A stretch of 5,580 bases of DNA. Source: Clostridia bacterium (GTDB lineage Bacteria > Bacillota > Clostridia > Oscillospirales > CAG-272). The position numbers were made by a program, and so were the translations under genes. Of the stretch, positions 5,028 to 5,580 are shown one piece after another (position 1 is the first letter of the stretch; every line of letters begins with the position of its first letter). The notes below the pieces were generated by a model. The model was not told the origin of the DNA, ran no database searches, and was given only the letters and a program-made list of their open reading frames with translations. Location of the stretch: contig JAGDBW010000004.1 of NCBI GenBank assembly GCA_017958845.1, forward strand, positions 1 to 5,580. The letters are read 5' to 3'.

Positions 5028-5276
5028 ATGAGAACTTCTACCGGTATCGTGCGCAGCATCGACTGCCTGGGTCGCTTTGTCATTCCGAAAGAGATGCGCC
5101 GTCATCTGCAGATCAACGAAGGGGATCTGCTCGAGGTCGCCGTGGAGCAGGACAAGATCGTCATCCGCAAGTATGACAAGGCCTGCGTGCTCTGCAGCAG
5201 CACCGATAACCTCTCTACCTTCAACGAAAAGCAGATCTGCCGCGACTGCCTCAACAAGATCAAGGCCGCGTTCTGA
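5028..5276 (+). CDS. AbrB-family transition-state regulator with Cys-pair tail
   Basis: This is an 82-residue DNA-binding protein of the SpoVT-AbrB domain type. Residues 3-49 hold the swapped-hairpin DNA-binding domain, with the family signature DCLGRFVIPKEMRR at 12-25 and the following stretch up to IVIRKYD (45-50). The short C-terminal part carries two cysteine pairs, CVLC (53-56) and CRDC (71-74), like a small zinc ribbon. This tail occurs in clostridial relatives and replaces the AbrB C-terminal oligomerisation domain of B. subtilis. It is far too short to be SpoVT, which has an added GAF-like domain. AbrB proteins act as dimers or tetramers that repress or tune post-exponential and sporulation genes during growth. 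The gene diverges from spoIIIA, has a perfect sigma-A promoter, and is less GC-rich than its neighbours. Targets cannot be read from sequence. Confidence 0.92.
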   Translation: MRTSTGIVRSIDCLGRFVIPKEMRRHLQINEGDLLEVAVEQDKIVIRKYDKACVLCSSTDNLSTFNEKQICRDCLNKIKAAF

Positions 5277-5296
5277 TCTTCGTTTTCGCCCTATCC

Positions 5297-5327
5297 TATG
5301 CGCCGGCCGCGCAGGTTATGCGCCGGC
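5297..5327. repeat. TATGCGCCGGC direct repeat
   Basis: Two identical 11-base copies (5297-5307 and 5317-5327) lie 20 bases apart, between the abrB-type stop codon and its terminator. The second copy runs into the terminator stem. Function is unknown. Confidence 0.5.
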
Positions 5328-5369
5328 AAAAAGCGCGCCTTTCGGCGCGCTTTTTGCTTTGCTTTTTTT
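5326..5369 (+). terminator. Intrinsic terminator of the abrB-type gene
   Basis: A perfect 14-bp stem, GCAAAAAGCGCGCC (5326-5339) with its complement at 5344-5357, closes a TTTC loop. It is followed by T-rich DNA with a run of seven T at 5363-5369. It begins about 50 bases after the stop codon. Because the stem's left arm has an A-run, it could also terminate minus-strand transcripts coming from the right. Confidence 0.9.
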
Positions 5370-5478
5370 CGGGGCTTTTTTTGCGGGCGGGCGACGGGGT
5401 TTCGCTTTCGAGGTCACTTTTTTGGCGGGCGACGGATCCCGCCCGGACGCGGGGCCGGGGCGACGCCGCCCCGCAACG
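5370..5478. other. Non-coding, hairpin-rich stretch after the terminator
   Basis: No gene is supported. GGCGGGCGACGG occurs twice (5386-5397 and 5424-5435, 38 bases apart). Two GC hairpins are visible: GGCGGG/CCCGCC (5424-5429 with 5438-5443) and CGGGGCG/CGCCCCG with a four-base loop (5456-5462 with 5467-5473). Neither is followed by a T-run on either strand. Confidence 0.5.
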
Positions 5479-5580
5479 AAAAAAGCGGAGCGAGGGTGCT
5501 CTGAAAAAAAGCGGGGCGACGAACACTCCGAAACAAAAAAGCGGAGCGAGGGTGCTCCGAAAAAAAGCGGGGTGACGAAC
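5479..5580. repeat. Tandem repeat, 56-bp period, running off the right edge
   Basis: Segments 5479-5524 and 5535-5580 (46 bases each) differ at only two positions and are 56 bases apart. Each holds an A-run, the hairpin CGGAGC-GAGGGT-GCTCCG (5542-5547 with 5554-5559; 5486-5491 with 5498-5503, the latter with one G-T pair), another A-run and GCGGGGYGACGAAC. A diverged half-unit is visible inside each period. On the minus strand each hairpin is followed by C and six T, like an intrinsic terminator. The array probably continues past the window. Confidence 0.75.

Noticed and set aside
4848..5105. Minus-strand frame across the abrB-type promoter
   Set aside because: It is antisense to the start of the abrB-type gene, covers the AT-rich control region with Lys/Phe-rich composition and has no recognisable domain.
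5296..5575. Small frames on both strands after the abrB-type terminator
   Set aside because: They run through terminator and tandem-repeat DNA; the repeated peptide stretches merely reflect the DNA repeat.
5479..5580. CRISPR array
   Set aside because: The units are nearly identical over 46 of 56 bases with only 10-base gaps, and there are no variable spacers of the expected length.

Overview
The window comes from a high-GC, endospore-forming member of the Bacillota, most likely of class Clostridia. Seven consecutive genes of the sporulation operon spoIIIA lie on the minus strand. One AbrB-type transition-state regulator lies divergently on the plus strand. The spoIIIA genes are very GC-rich. 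The regulator gene is visibly less so, and the region between the two transcription units is strongly AT-rich. Placement below class level is not supported; the Cys-pair tail of the AbrB protein and the Ser-type P-loop of SpoIIIAA resemble clostridial rather than bacillar versions.

Reading the minus strand from right to left, the order is spoIIIAA (4740-3727), AB (3730-3242), AC (3117-2923), AD (2923-2531), AE (2436-1192), AF (993-562) and AG (572-132), the canonical order. The eighth gene, spoIIIAH, is not visible in the 131 bases left before the window edge. AA/AB, AC/AD and AF/AG overlap by a few bases, which suggests translational coupling. AB-AC, AD-AE and AE-AF are separated by 124, 94 and 198 bases of non-coding GC-rich DNA, each ending in a fresh Shine-Dalgarno sequence. 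SpoIIIAG and SpoIIIAF are clearly shorter than in Bacillus subtilis.

In the known system these mother-cell proteins build the SpoIIIA-SpoIIQ channel ('feeding tube') that spans the intermembrane space to the forespore. AA is the cytoplasmic ATPase, AB to AE are inner parts of the complex, and AF, AG and AH carry ring-building motifs that stack as rings.

The stretch 4741-5027 is a shared divergent control region. It holds a perfect sigma-A promoter for the AbrB-type gene (TTGACA, 17 bp, TATAAT), a Spo0A-box-like sequence overlapping its -35, an 18-bp inverted repeat just upstream, and AT-rich direct repeats and a palindrome on the spoIIIA side. After the AbrB-type gene there is a strong intrinsic terminator. 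The last ~200 bases are non-coding and hold direct repeats, GC hairpins and the start of a 56-bp-period tandem repeat that runs off the right edge. I see no rRNA, tRNA, CRISPR or mobile element. The most notable points are the minimal SpoIIIAG, the stretched operon spacing, the AbrB-type/spoIIIA divergent arrangement, and the hairpin-bearing tandem repeat.
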